Of a stretch of 64,000 nt of DNA, positions 43,410-53,147 are shown piece by piece. The translations under genes and the position numbers were made by a program. Numbering within the stretch: the first letter of the stretch is position 1; the number at the start of each line of letters is the position of its first letter. A model generated the notes under the pieces. It saw only the letters and a list, made by a program, of their open reading frames with translations, was not told the origin of the DNA and did not search any database. The DNA comes from Arthrobacter sp. ISL-95. GTDB lineage: Bacteria > Actinomycetota > Actinomycetes > Actinomycetales > Micrococcaceae. Location: positions 1 to 64,000 of the forward strand of contig NZ_JAGGPR010000006.1 of NCBI RefSeq assembly GCF_018613695.1, written 5' to 3'.

Positions 43410-44330
43410 ATGGAACTTCGCTTGTTGCGCTCGTTTATAGCGGTTGCTGAGAACCGAAACTTCGGCGCTGCGGCGAAGGTGCTGATGACAACTCAATCCG
43501 CCCTCACCAAGCAAATTCAGGTGTTGGAGCGTCAAGCAGGAAACACGCTGTTTGCCCGCGGGAGGCATGGTGCCACACTCACCCCGGCGGGCGAGGCATT
43601 GTTGGCAGATTCCGTTGATCTGGTGCGCAGGGCAGATGCCTTGGCCCACCGCATGCAGCGCGTGGCCATGGGTGCCGAAGGCGTGATCAACGTGGGGTTC
43701 GGGATGTCCGCCATTGACATCGCGCCGCGCGCAGTGGCGGTCTTCCGTTCCCGACACCCACGGGTCGACATTCGGCTCGAGGACATGTCCTCTTCGGCGC
43801 AGCTTGCCGCTATCCGCAACGGCTCCTTACACGTTGGGTTTGTCCGCCTTCCGGCGCCCCCAGACATTGAAACGCGGGCGATTCGCCGTGATCAGCTTGC
43901 CCTTGCCTTTCCCTCCGGAGAGCCGGTTCCGGAGCCCGACCCTGGAAGTCTGCGGAAATGGCTCCAAGGCAGGGCGCTGATTCGTCTGGTTCCGGCGAGA
44001 GGGCCGGGGCTGGCGGCTCAAAGCAGCCAACTGTTCACCGATCTGGGATGCAGCCCAACGGTGACGTATGAGACGTCGGACTTGCTGACGGTGCTGGCCT
44101 TGGTGGCTGCAGGGGGTGGCTCGGCGGTGGTTCCAGCCAGCGTCTCCGCCATGGTCCCGGGGGGAGTGCAACTAATCCCGGTCAACCTCGACTCGGCATC
44201 TTGGAGAGTTGGAACGGCGTGTTTGCGCGAGAACCGGAACCCCTTGGTTCCGCTGTTTCTCGCTGCCGCAGAGTCCACGGCAAAGCGCAGAGGCCTAGAA
44301 GTTCAACGTTCCATTGCCTCCGAGGAATAA
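43410..44330 (+). CDS. LysR family transcriptional regulator
   Basis: 306 residues. The N-terminus MELRLLRSFIAVAENRNFGAAA and TTQSALTKQIQVLERQAGNTLFAR is a standard LysR helix-turn-helix; the rest is the substrate-binding domain, close to the BenM/CatM-type architecture. It lies divergent from the nitrilase-family gene and probably regulates it. Inducer unknown. Confidence 0.88.
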   Translation: MELRLLRSFIAVAENRNFGAAAKVLMTTQSALTKQIQVLERQAGNTLFARGRHGATLTPAGEALLADSVDLVRRADALAHRMQRVAMGAEGVINVGFGMSAIDIAPRAVAVFRSRHPRVDIRLEDMSSSAQLAAIRNGSLHVGFVRLPAPPDIETRAIRRDQLALAFPSGEPVPEPDPGSLRKWLQGRALIRLVPARGPGLAAQSSQLFTDLGCSPTVTYETSDLLTVLALVAAGGGSAVVPASVSAMVPGGVQLIPVNLDSASWRVGTACLRENRNPLVPLFLAAAESTAKRRGLEVQRSIASEE

Positions 44331-44407
44331 GCGAGCTGATTGAACCGGGCCGTCAGAATTGGTAGGCGACTCGAGGTGGGCGAGCATGTGCCGCCTATGC
44401 TTGCCTC

Positions 44408-44536
44408 ATGTCTACTGATGAAGAGAAGGATCCTCCCGTACCTGCTGACGTCGAGGGCAAAATACCAAGAAAAGTTCACGACCACCCGGACGCGGAAGAA
44501 CCAAAAGCCTCCAGCGACGAACCCGGCGAAAGGTAG
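44408..44536 (+). CDS. Small acidic protein (42 aa), putative
   Basis: A 42-residue frame starts at ATG 44408 (MSTDEEKDPPVPADVEGKIP) and ends DEPGER before a TAG. It is rich in Asp, Glu, Pro and Lys, predicted disordered, with coding-like third positions, but no convincing ribosome binding site. It sits alone in the 385-base gap between LysR and LacI genes. I do not recognise the family; comparable short disordered proteins are common in Micrococcaceae. Confidence 0.4.
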   Translation: MSTDEEKDPPVPADVEGKIPRKVHDHPDAEEPKASSDEPGER

Positions 44537-44587
44537 TCGCCAAGCGGCATCCTCCAGGCTCTTGCAGCCCTGTTGACAGACTCGAAG

Positions 44588-44635
44588 TAACGCGGGTAAC
44601 CTAAGTCACATGCCCACCGGGTAACGCGCGTTACC
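44588..44635. promoter_or_regulatory. LacI-type operators before the fructan operon regulator
   Basis: GGTAACGCGCGTTACC (44620-44635) is a perfect 16-base palindrome with a central CG, the classic LacI-family operator form. A related site, GTAACGCGGGTAAC, lies at 44588-44601. They lie 80-130 bases before the LacI start, so autoregulation is likely. Confidence 0.75.
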
Positions 44636-44715
44636 AACAGCGTCATCCGTTGAGCAGCCAGACAATGAAGCCCTGGCATCAACCTCGGATGGAACAAGAG
44701 CACCCGGAGCATTCA

Positions 44716-45783
44716 ATGGCGAAAACCACCACTGGCGAGACCGTACCTGTGCGGCAGCGGGGAGTCACCATGAAGGACGTCGCCAACCACGCAGGCGTCT
44801 CCCGGACTGCAGTCTCGTTTGTACTGAGCAACCGGGAAAACGCCAGCATTTCCGAGGAAACCCGCACTCGGATCAACCAAGCCGTGCAGGAGTTGGGTTA
44901 TCGGCCCAACGCCGGAGCACGAGCGCTGGCATCCCGGCGCAGTGACTGGTACGGGATCGTGACAGAGATCGTCACGGCACCGTTCGCCGTCGACATCATC
45001 AAAGGGGCCCAGGACCAAGCCTGGCTTGACCGTCGGTTCCTTCTCATCGCGCCCTCCGACCAGGCCGATGCCGTAGGACCCAATGAGGGCCTTGAAGATG
45101 CTGCAACTGAAAAGCTGTTGGAACAACGGGTGGAGGGGCTTCTCTACGCAGCCACCTTTCACCGGGGCGTCCACGTTCCGGCGAGCGCCAATGAAGTACC
45201 CACCGTGTTGATCAACTGCTTCGATGCGGACGGAAAGCTGCCCTCGATCGTTCCTGACGAGCGTGCGGGTGGCCGTGTGGCGGTGGAACGTTTGCTCCAA
45301 GGCGGCCATACCCGGATCGGAGTCATCAACCTTGACCCGAATATTCCTGCAGCAGTGGGGCGTTTGGAGGGTGCCCGCGAAGCACTCGCCGCCGCGGGAC
45401 TGGAGCTGGACCCGGAATTGGTGGTGTCCGGATACGCCACTGCTGATGGTGGCTACGACGCCGCTTGCCACATCCTGGATCGCTACCCGGAGGGCGGGAG
45501 GCCAACGGCGCTGTTCTGCCTCAATGACCGTATGGCGATGGGCGCCTATGACGCCATCAAGGAGCGGGGCCTGACCATCCCCGGAGACATTGCCGTGATC
45601 GGCTTCGACAACCAGGAACTTATTGCGGCTTATCTGCGGCCAAAATTGACCACGGTTGCGTTGCCCTTCGAAAGAATGGGCGCCTTGGGCGTCCAAACGC
45701 TCGCCGCTCTTACAGCAGGACAGCCGATCCTCGCCGACCAGCAATTGGTCGACTGTCCGCTGCTAGAACGCTCTTCGGTCTGA
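44716..45783 (+). CDS. LacI family transcriptional repressor
   Basis: 355 residues from ATG 44716. The helix-turn-helix TMKDVANHAGVSRTAVSFVLSN is followed by the hinge helix segment RPNAGARALASRRS, then a sugar-binding core (VIGFDNQELIAAYLRPKLTTVALP near the end). It is first in a set with an ABC importer and two fructosidases, so the inducer is probably a fructose-containing sugar. Confidence 0.9.
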   Translation: MAKTTTGETVPVRQRGVTMKDVANHAGVSRTAVSFVLSNRENASISEETRTRINQAVQELGYRPNAGARALASRRSDWYGIVTEIVTAPFAVDIIKGAQDQAWLDRRFLLIAPSDQADAVGPNEGLEDAATEKLLEQRVEGLLYAATFHRGVHVPASANEVPTVLINCFDADGKLPSIVPDERAGGRVAVERLLQGGHTRIGVINLDPNIPAAVGRLEGAREALAAAGLELDPELVVSGYATADGGYDAACHILDRYPEGGRPTALFCLNDRMAMGAYDAIKERGLTIPGDIAVIGFDNQELIAAYLRPKLTTVALPFERMGALGVQTLAALTAGQPILADQQLVDCPLLERSSV

Positions 45784-45861
45784 CCGCGAAATCAACGTCG
45801 AAGAGCAACCCTTACCCACCCCTTCACCTTGGACGATGAAGATAGGAAAGAGATAACCATC

Positions 45862-47535
45862 ATGACACAACCCCGATACTTCCGGGCTGCCCGGATGACG
45901 GCGGCAGGCCTTGCAGTGGGCGCAATGCTGCTCACCGGCTGCACGGCCAACGTCACCAAGACAAGCACTTCCGACGCCGGAGCGAACGCGAGCGCGTTCC
46001 TCACTATTCCGCGTGAGGACATGGGTACGTTCGTGCAGAACTTCAACCCGTTCGCTCCCACGGTGAACCCGATGGTTCAGCAGTCAATCTACGAATCCCT
46101 CCTGATCTTCAACCCGGCAAAGGGAGACACGGTGCCGTGGCTGGCTACCGAGTGGAAAGCTGCAGAGGACGGCAAATCGGTCACGTTCACCCTTCGTGAC
46201 GGGGTGAAGTGGTCCGACGGGCAGCCTTTTGTGGCTGAGGATGTTGCCTACACGTTTGAACTGCAGAAGAAGATCAAGGGCGGCTTCGAGTATCTTGACA
46301 CCGTCACGGCCGAGGGCAATAAAGTCACGTTCAACTTCAACAAGCCGTGGTCTCCTGCCCTCTATGATGTGGGCCAACTCATCATCCTGCCCAAGCACGT
46401 TTGGTCTGCTTTGCCTGACCCGGAAAAGGATGCCAATGCCAAGCCGGTGGGTACCGGGCCTTACACCGAGGTGGATACTTTCCAGGCCCAGTCCTTCGTG
46501 CTGAAGAAGAACCCTAACTACTGGCAGCCTGAGAAGCAGAAGATCGCCGGTATCAAGATGCTCGCTTTCGCAGGAAACGACGGCGCCAACCTCGCCGCCG
46601 CGAACGGGGACGTGGACTGGGCCCCGCAGTACATTCCCAACATTGAAAAGACGTTCGTTTCCAAGGACAAGGAACACCGTAAGTACTGGTTCCCTGCCAC
46701 AGGCGCCATGATCAACTGGCAGCTCAACACCACCAAGGCGCCGTTCAATGATGTTGACGTCCGCAAGGCACTGAGCATGGCCGTGGACCGCGATCAGGTC
46801 ACCAAGATCGGGATGAGCGGCTATGCCAAGCCGGCGGACTGCACCGGTCTCTCCGGCAACTATGAGACCTGGAAGAACGCGGCGGTCAAGGACAACTGCA
46901 CATGGACCAATCATGATGTGCAGAAAGCCAACGAGCTTTTGGACAAGGCTGGCTACACCAAGGGTGCCGATGGCAAGCGCACGTTGAAGGACGGGAAGCC
47001 GTTCGAGTTCAAGATCTCCGTGGGCGCCACTTCTTCTGACTGGCTGTCCGTGGCCAACGTGATCGCGCAGAACCTGGCCGAGGTGGGCGTCACTGCGAAG
47101 GTGGAGTCCCCTGACTGGGCTGCAGTGGTTGCCGGCTATGAGACCGGTGACTTCGATTCCGGCATTGTCTGGAGCGCCAACGATCCCAGTCCTTACAAGT
47201 ACTTCAACACTTCCATGGGCACGGCCACTGTGAAGCCGGTAGGCACCAAGACGTTTGATAACTACCACCGCTTCGGCGACACGAAGGCCGATGCCCTGCT
47301 GGCGGACTTCGTTGCGGAGGCTGACGAATCCAAGCAAAAGGACATCGCCAACAAGCTGCAGGAAGAGTACAACGACGTCGCGCCCTTGGTGCCGCTGTTC
47401 TCAGGCCCTGAATGGGGTGCCTTCAATGACACCCGCTTCACCGGCTGGCCCGCCGAGGACAACCCGTACGCAACGCTCTCCGTCCGGTCACCCACAACGG
47501 TGCTGATCCTGACCACGTTGGAACCGCGCAAGTAG
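45862..47535 (+). CDS. Oligopeptide/oligosaccharide-type ABC transporter substrate-binding lipoprotein
   Basis: 557 residues from ATG 45862. A lipoprotein signal peptide ends in the lipobox LLTGC, with Cys27 as the lipidated residue. The rest is an SBP_bac_5 (cluster C) domain, with hallmarks MVQQSIYESLLIFNP, the GTGPYTEVDTF segment and DVRKALSMAVDRDQV. This family mostly binds peptides but includes binders of cello-, xylo- and other oligosaccharides. Lying directly before GH32 enzymes, a fructo-oligosaccharide is the most likely ligand. Confidence 0.88.
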   Translation: MTQPRYFRAARMTAAGLAVGAMLLTGCTANVTKTSTSDAGANASAFLTIPREDMGTFVQNFNPFAPTVNPMVQQSIYESLLIFNPAKGDTVPWLATEWKAAEDGKSVTFTLRDGVKWSDGQPFVAEDVAYTFELQKKIKGGFEYLDTVTAEGNKVTFNFNKPWSPALYDVGQLIILPKHVWSALPDPEKDANAKPVGTGPYTEVDTFQAQSFVLKKNPNYWQPEKQKIAGIKMLAFAGNDGANLAAANGDVDWAPQYIPNIEKTFVSKDKEHRKYWFPATGAMINWQLNTTKAPFNDVDVRKALSMAVDRDQVTKIGMSGYAKPADCTGLSGNYETWKNAAVKDNCTWTNHDVQKANELLDKAGYTKGADGKRTLKDGKPFEFKISVGATSSDWLSVANVIAQNLAEVGVTAKVESPDWAAVVAGYETGDFDSGIVWSANDPSPYKYFNTSMGTATVKPVGTKTFDNYHRFGDTKADALLADFVAEADESKQKDIANKLQEEYNDVAPLVPLFSGPEWGAFNDTRFTGWPAEDNPYATLSVRSPTTVLILTTLEPRK

Positions 47536-47637
47536 GCCCTGGGGCCTCACACTGCACGCCCGGCAGTTCTTTTGCCGACCGGCCAATGCTGCCGGGCGTG
47601 CCCCCACATTTCCGCACTTCCCGAATGGAGGGAAACC

Positions 47638-48615
47638 GTGCGCTTCATCCTGCGCCGCCTGGGTTTCTACCTGATCGCCTTCTGGGCATCCATCACCCTG
47701 AATTTCCTGCTTCCGCGGTTCATGCCGGGAGACCCTGTGTCCCGCATGTTCGCCCGCTCCCAGGACCGAATGCAACCCGAACAGATCGAGGCCCTGCGCA
47801 AGCTGCTGGGTGTTGATGATCGGCCCATTTGGGAGCAATACATCGACTACATGCACAACATCTTCACCGGACAGATGGGTGTTTCCATTTCCCGTTTCCC
47901 CACCCCGGTCACCGAGGTCATCGCGTCCCAAATCGGGTGGACACTCCTGCTGGGCGGAACCGCCCTGGTGATTGCCGCCGTCGTGGGTAATTTGTTGGGC
48001 ATCCTCGCCGCTTGGCGTCGTGGCGGCGCGATCGACTCCGCGCTCCCACCGGTGCTGGTGTTCATCGGCTCGTTCCCTTACTTCTGGCTGGCGATGGGTG
48101 CGCTGTACCTGTTCGGCGTGGTGCTGGATTGGTTCCCGATCCGCCATGCGTTTACTGACGGTTTGGAGCCGGCGTTCACTTGGGAGTTCATCGGCGACGT
48201 CGGTGCGCACCTTGTGCTGCCGGCGCTGACGATTGTGCTGGTCTCGATCGGGGGATGGATGCTCGGCATGCGAAACACCATGATCGCCACCAATTCCGAG
48301 GACTACATCACCATGGCCGAAGCCAAGGGCCTCCGCCCGAACCGCATCATGCTTCGTTACGCTGCACGCAACGCCATGCTCCCGTCGGTGACCAGCTTTG
48401 GCATGGGACTGGGATTCGTGGTGGGTGGTGCGCTGCTCACCGAAGTGGTGTTCGCCTACCCCGGCGTTGGCTACCAACTTCTCAACGCTGTCCAGGGCCT
48501 CGACTATCCGCTCATGCAGGGCCTGTTCCTGACCATCACCGCCGCTGTGCTGCTTGCCAACTTCCTGGTGGACATCCTCTACGTCCGCCTCGACCCGCGC
48601 GTGCGCAGCAACTAG
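47638..48615 (+). CDS. ABC transporter permease, DppB/OppB type
   Basis: 325 residues from GTG 47638 (GGAGGG upstream). Six membrane helices are present. The start RFILRRLGFYLIAFWASITLNFLLPRFMPGDP is typical of DppB. The coupling EAA loop is EDYITMAEAKGLRPNRIMLRYAARNAMLP. It pairs with the second permease gene 10 bases downstream. Confidence 0.9.
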   Translation: MRFILRRLGFYLIAFWASITLNFLLPRFMPGDPVSRMFARSQDRMQPEQIEALRKLLGVDDRPIWEQYIDYMHNIFTGQMGVSISRFPTPVTEVIASQIGWTLLLGGTALVIAAVVGNLLGILAAWRRGGAIDSALPPVLVFIGSFPYFWLAMGALYLFGVVLDWFPIRHAFTDGLEPAFTWEFIGDVGAHLVLPALTIVLVSIGGWMLGMRNTMIATNSEDYITMAEAKGLRPNRIMLRYAARNAMLPSVTSFGMGLGFVVGGALLTEVVFAYPGVGYQLLNAVQGLDYPLMQGLFLTITAAVLLANFLVDILYVRLDPRVRSN

Positions 48616-48625
48616 AGGACCGATC

Positions 48626-49550
48626 ATGACAACCGCACTTCTGAAGCAGCCAACTCAAACCCCGGCTGTCCGCAAGCCCAACCGCAGCTTGGTCCACGGC
48701 CTCATCAGCAACAAGAAAGCGCTGACAGGTATGGCCGTGATGGTCATCTTCATCGCACTGGCCTTGCTGGCACCGGTGCTGTTTCCGGGCGACCCTTCGC
48801 GGATCACCGCAATGGCGTCCCTGGAACCATCGGCTGAACACTGGCTGGGCACCACCGCCAAAGGACAGGACGTGCTGGCACTGACTGTCCACGGCTCACG
48901 CAGCTCACTGTTCGTGGGACTGACCGTGGGTTTGGCCTCTACTTTCATCGGCATCCTGGTGGGCCTTGCCTCGGCGTACTTCGGAAAATTCATTGACGAA
49001 GCTGTCCCTGGTCACCAACGTCTTCCTGCTCCTGCCTGGTTTGCCGCTCCTGGTCATCCTGGCTGCTTTCCTCCCGCCGGGGCTGGGCACCGTGATCCTG
49101 GTACTGGTGATCACCGGTTGGGCGGGCTCAGCGCGCGTCCTTCGCTCACAAGCCTTGTCCATCCGCTCCAAGGACTTCGTGGCTGCGGCTGTGGTGTCCG
49201 GTGAACGGGCCGGGCGGATCATGTTCCGGGAGATCCTGCCCAACATGGCCTCAATCGTCATGGGCACCCTTCTGGCCTGCGTCATTTACGGAATCGGCGC
49301 CCAAGCCGGCCTGGAGTTCCTGGGACTGGGCGACGTCAGCACAGTCTCATGGGGAAACAACCTCTTCTGGGCCGGCAACGAAGGCGCCTTGCTGACCGGC
49401 AGCTGGTGGGTCTTCGTACCCTCCGGCGTATGCATCGCACTGGTGGCCTTTGCCCTTGCCCTGATCAACTACGCCGTGGATGAGGTCACCAACCCGCGGC
49501 TGCGAAAGATCAAAGCACCGAAAGATACCGAAAGGAGCGCCGCCAAATGA
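48626..49550 (+). pseudogene. ABC transporter permease, DppC/OppC type, frameshifted in the assembly
   Basis: From ATG 48626 the frame holds NKKALTGMAVMVIFIALALLAPVLF, HWLGTTAKGQDVLALTVHGSR and GLASAYFGKFIDEA. At about 49007 it switches frame, and LSLVTNVFLLLPGLPLLVILAAF continues with the coupling loop SIRSKDFVAAAVVSGERAGRIMFREILPN to 49550. Joined length is normal, about 307. The rest of the operon is intact and translationally coupled, so the shift may be a sequence error. If real, the importer would not assemble. Confidence 0.87.
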
Positions 49551-50509
49551 CCATCTCCCAAGTTTCCTTCGGCACCCACGAAGCCGTCCTGGAGGTCAAG
49601 AACCTCACAGTCAAGTACATCGGCGACGCCCGCTCCACCACCGCCGTCGACCACGTTTCCTTCAGCATTGGCACCGGTGAGGTGTTCGGCCTCGCCGGGG
49701 AGTCCGGCTGCGGAAAGTCCACCATCGCCAACTCGATCATGAGACTCCTGAAGGAGCCCGCCAAGATCGCCGGCGGCAGCATTTCCTTTGGCGGCAAGGA
49801 CGTCCTGGCCATGAGTCCGGAGGAGCTGCGGCGCTTCCGCTGGCAGGACGTGGCCATGGTGTTCCAATCGGCCATGAACTCGCTTAATCCGGTGCTGACC
49901 ATTGGCGAACAGATCGTGGACATCTTCACCACCCATGCCGGCTACTCCCGCAAGGAATCCCTGCGGCGTGCCGGTGAACTGCTGGAACTGGTGAGGATTG
50001 ACCCCGCCCGGCTCAAGTCCTATCCGCACCAGCTCTCCGGCGGCATGCGTCAGCGAGCCGTGATCGCCATGGCGGTAGCGCTTAAGCCGTCCCTGTTGAT
50101 CCTTGACGAGCCCACCACCGCCCTGGACGTGGTGGTGCAGCAGGAAATAATGGCCCAGATCAAGGAACTCCAGCGCGAGCTAGGCTTCTCCGTCCTGTTC
50201 ATCACACATGACATGTCCCTGATGGTGGAACTCTCGCACCGGATGGCAGTGATGTACGGCGGCCGGATGGTGGAGACCGCGAAAGCCCAGGACGTCTACG
50301 CCAATCCCCGTCACCCGTACACCCAGGCGCTGATGGGCGCGTTTCCGCCGCTCACCGGTCCCCGGGTTCCGTTGACCGGACTTCCCGACGGCGTGAAGTT
50401 CCGGAACATTCCGGACCTCGCCGAGGTGGCACCCGGCCATTTTGTGGCACCGTTTGAGGCCGACGCCCCGGTGATTGATTCCATCAACCTGGAAGGAGCT
50501 GCACGATGA
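49547..50509 (+). CDS. ABC transporter ATP-binding protein, DppD type
   Basis: 320 residues. Walker A GESGCGKST, Q-loop VFQSAMNSLNP, signature LSGGMRQR, Walker B LLILDEPTTALD and H-loop FITHDMS. The C-terminal oligopeptide/dipeptide domain follows (HPYTQALMGAFPPL), ending without the Fe-S cysteine cluster often seen there. It overlaps both neighbours by 4 bases. Confidence 0.92.
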   Translation: MTISQVSFGTHEAVLEVKNLTVKYIGDARSTTAVDHVSFSIGTGEVFGLAGESGCGKSTIANSIMRLLKEPAKIAGGSISFGGKDVLAMSPEELRRFRWQDVAMVFQSAMNSLNPVLTIGEQIVDIFTTHAGYSRKESLRRAGELLELVRIDPARLKSYPHQLSGGMRQRAVIAMAVALKPSLLILDEPTTALDVVVQQEIMAQIKELQRELGFSVLFITHDMSLMVELSHRMAVMYGGRMVETAKAQDVYANPRHPYTQALMGAFPPLTGPRVPLTGLPDGVKFRNIPDLAEVAPGHFVAPFEADAPVIDSINLEGAAR

Positions 50510-51600
50510 GCCACTCACTCATGACATCATCGGCCGTGTCCGGCACGGGCACCCCTGCCCTGGAGATTCGAGGCCTGGGAAAGACTTTCCCCATTGGTGG
50601 GTTGTTTTCCCGCGATTCTGTCCGCGCCCTTCACGGGATCGATCTGAGCATCGGCAAGGGCGAAATCGTAGCGCTCGTGGGGGAGTCCGGTTCCGGAAAG
50701 AGCACCCTGGCCCGCTGCGTGGCCCGGCTCGAAAAGCCGAGTTCGGGGGAGATCCTGATTGACGGCGTCGACGTCCTCAAACGCGACCGCTTCCAAGCGT
50801 CGCGTGCCTTTCGCTCGCAACTGCAAATGGTGTTCCAAGACCCCTTTGGTTCACTGAACCCGGCCCACAGGATGGACCATTTCCTGCGCCGCTCTTTGGC
50901 GATCCACGGCAGGAGCGGCGCCTCTGAGCGCGAGACCCAGAGGCGGCTCGAAGAACTCATGACCACCGTCGGCCTGCAAGCTGACATGCTGAACTCGTAC
51001 CCGCACGAGCTCTCCGGCGGCCAGCGCCAACGCGTTGCGATCGCCCGGGCGCTCGCGGTTGAACCGCAGGTCATCCTGGCCGACGAGCCCACTTCCATGC
51101 TTGACGTTTCTGTCCGGATCGGTGTGCTGAACCTGATGCGCAAGCTCCGCGACGAACAGGGCATCTCCATGCTCTACATCACCCACGACCTCGCGTCGGC
51201 ACGATACTTGGCGGACCGTACCGCGGTGATGTTCGCCGGTGAACTGGTGGAGGAAGGCGAGTCTTTGGACCTCCTGGCCAACCCTGCGCACCCTTATACG
51301 CAGCTGCTGGTTTCAGCTGTCCCGGACCCTGCCCGTGCAGGCTCGTATGATCCGGTCCGCAGGGCCGAACTGCGGCAAGCGGTCATGGCCTCAACGCACT
51401 GCACGTTCCAGGACGATCCAAATCAAGCATGTTCGTCCGAAGAACCCGTGCGCCATCAGGTGGGTGACCCGCAAAACCGCCACTGGGTACGCTGCCACCT
51501 CTACCGGCCGTGGGCTGCTGCCGGCAGCCATGCCTTGGCGAGTGAACCAGTCCCATCCAGCCACCCGGCGTCGAACGCTCAAGAAGAGGCTCCCGCATGA
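50506..51600 (+). CDS. ABC transporter ATP-binding protein, DppF type
   Basis: 364 residues. Walker A GESGSGKST, Q-loop VFQDPFGSLNP, signature LSGGQRQR, Walker B VILADEPTSMLD and H-loop YITHDL. The C-terminal domain holds four cysteines (THCTFQDD, QACSSEE, VRCHL). It forms the ATPase heterodimer with the preceding gene. Overlaps of 4 bases at both ends show coupled translation through to the fructosidase. Confidence 0.92.
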   Translation: MSHSLMTSSAVSGTGTPALEIRGLGKTFPIGGLFSRDSVRALHGIDLSIGKGEIVALVGESGSGKSTLARCVARLEKPSSGEILIDGVDVLKRDRFQASRAFRSQLQMVFQDPFGSLNPAHRMDHFLRRSLAIHGRSGASERETQRRLEELMTTVGLQADMLNSYPHELSGGQRQRVAIARALAVEPQVILADEPTSMLDVSVRIGVLNLMRKLRDEQGISMLYITHDLASARYLADRTAVMFAGELVEEGESLDLLANPAHPYTQLLVSAVPDPARAGSYDPVRRAELRQAVMASTHCTFQDDPNQACSSEEPVRHQVGDPQNRHWVRCHLYRPWAAAGSHALASEPVPSSHPASNAQEEAPA

Positions 51601-53147
51601 CCGAAATGACTCACCCGCTCGCCACCATTCCGAGGGACGAATTGCTGTCCCGCGCCGAAGCCGACCCCCTCCGCCCGCGGTTCCACTTCGTCTCACCGGC
51701 CGGTTGGCTCAACGATCCCAACGGCGTCAGCCAATGGAACGGCACGTACCACCTGTTCTACCAGTACAACCCTGAAGGTGCTTTTCACCACCGCATCCAG
51801 TGGGGTCATGCCGCCAGCACGGACCTGGTCACGTGGTCTGATCAGCCCGTTGCCTTGGAACCGTCCGCGGGACCGGATGCCGAGGGCTGCTGGTCAGGCG
51901 TGCTGGTGAACGACGACGGTACGCCCACCTTGGTGTACTCGGGACGTTATAAGGATCAGGAGTTGCCCTGTGTGGCCGTGGGATCGGCGGACCTGTTGAA
52001 CTGGACCAAGGATCCCCGGAATCCTGTCATTGGCGCCCCGCCGGCCGGGGTAGAGATCACGGCGTACCGCGATCACTGTGTGTGGCGCGAAGGCAGCAAG
52101 TGGCGGCAACTGGTGGGTTCAGGGATTCGACACCTCGGCGGCACGGCGTTCTTGTATGAGTCTTCGGATCTGCGGTCTTGGGACTACCTCGGGCCGCTGT
52201 TCATCGGCGACGCCTCCAAGGGTGATCCCGCGGACACTGACTGGACCGGGACCATGTGGGAATGCGTGGATCTGTTCAGGGCCGGAGAAGGATCGCTGGG
52301 GTCTGCACCTGCTGATAACTCGCCGGACGTGCTGGTCTTCTCCGCGTGGGACGACGGCGAAACCCGCCACCCGCTTTACTGGACCGGCCGCTACGCCGGG
52401 GATACCTTCGAGCCGGAGGCGCTGCACCGGCTGGACTATGGAGGTCGCTTCTTCTATGCCCCGCAGTCTTTCCAGGATGAGTCCGGCCGACGTGTCATGT
52501 TCGGCTGGATGCAGGAAGGGCGAAGCGACGCAGCCATGGTGGAAGCCGGCTGGTCCGGGGTGATGAGCCTGCCGCGGCTCACCACAGTGGCTAAGGACGG
52601 AACCTTGGAGTTTGCACCGGTTCCCGAAATCGCGAAACTCCGCAGCAACCACGTCAGCGTGCAGGCCCAGGCGTTGGTGGGAGCCGGAACGCCACTGGAT
52701 ACCCGTGTGTCCGGCAACCAGCTGGACCTTGACCTGGACGTACAGCTCGCCCCTGGTGCGGAGGTTCGGCTTGGAGTGCTGGCGTCCACGGATGGTGCTG
52801 AGGAAACGGTCATCGTGATGAGCCGGGCTGCTGACGGAACCCCCACAGGCACTCTCCGCCTTGACCGCACGCGCAGCAGCCTCGACCCTGAGATCGATGT
52901 GGAGGACAAGTCCGGACCCCTTCCCATGCCGGACGGGCGAGTTCGCCTGCGCGTCCTGGTGGACCGGTCCGCCGTCGAAATTTTCGCCAACGGGAAGCCA
53001 CTCACGGCCCGTATCTACCCCACCCTGGGCGGCGAGCGCGTGACACTGGCCGCCACTGAAGGTTCCGTGCGCCTCCTCTCCTTTGACGCTTGGACCATGG
53101 CCGCTGTGTTTGAAGAGACCCGCAGCCTCCTGCCTGAACGGAAGTGA
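51597..53147 (+). CDS. GH32 beta-fructosidase (sucrase/levanase type), cytoplasmic
   Basis: 516 residues, no signal peptide. The five-bladed propeller begins with the nucleophile motif GWLNDPNG (Asp40). The transition-state acid is in YRDH (Asp159, in place of the usual RDP), and the acid/base Glu222 lies in MWECVDLF. A C-terminal beta-sandwich ends with LVDRSAVEIFANGKPLTARIYP. It releases fructose from sucrose, levan or inulin oligomers. Its ATG overlaps the last transporter gene, so it acts on sugars brought in by the importer. Confidence 0.92.
   Translation: MTEMTHPLATIPRDELLSRAEADPLRPRFHFVSPAGWLNDPNGVSQWNGTYHLFYQYNPEGAFHHRIQWGHAASTDLVTWSDQPVALEPSAGPDAEGCWSGVLVNDDGTPTLVYSGRYKDQELPCVAVGSADLLNWTKDPRNPVIGAPPAGVEITAYRDHCVWREGSKWRQLVGSGIRHLGGTAFLYESSDLRSWDYLGPLFIGDASKGDPADTDWTGTMWECVDLFRAGEGSLGSAPADNSPDVLVFSAWDDGETRHPLYWTGRYAGDTFEPEALHRLDYGGRFFYAPQSFQDESGRRVMFGWMQEGRSDAAMVEAGWSGVMSLPRLTTVAKDGTLEFAPVPEIAKLRSNHVSVQAQALVGAGTPLDTRVSGNQLDLDLDVQLAPGAEVRLGVLASTDGAEETVIVMSRAADGTPTGTLRLDRTRSSLDPEIDVEDKSGPLPMPDGRVRLRVLVDRSAVEIFANGKPLTARIYPTLGGERVTLAATEGSVRLLSFDAWTMAAVFEETRSLLPERK

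Noticed and set aside
47488..48627. Long minus-strand frame opposite the DppB-type permease
   Set aside because: High-GC shadow: His/Gln/Arg-rich with no domain, opposite a clear permease in a coupled operon.
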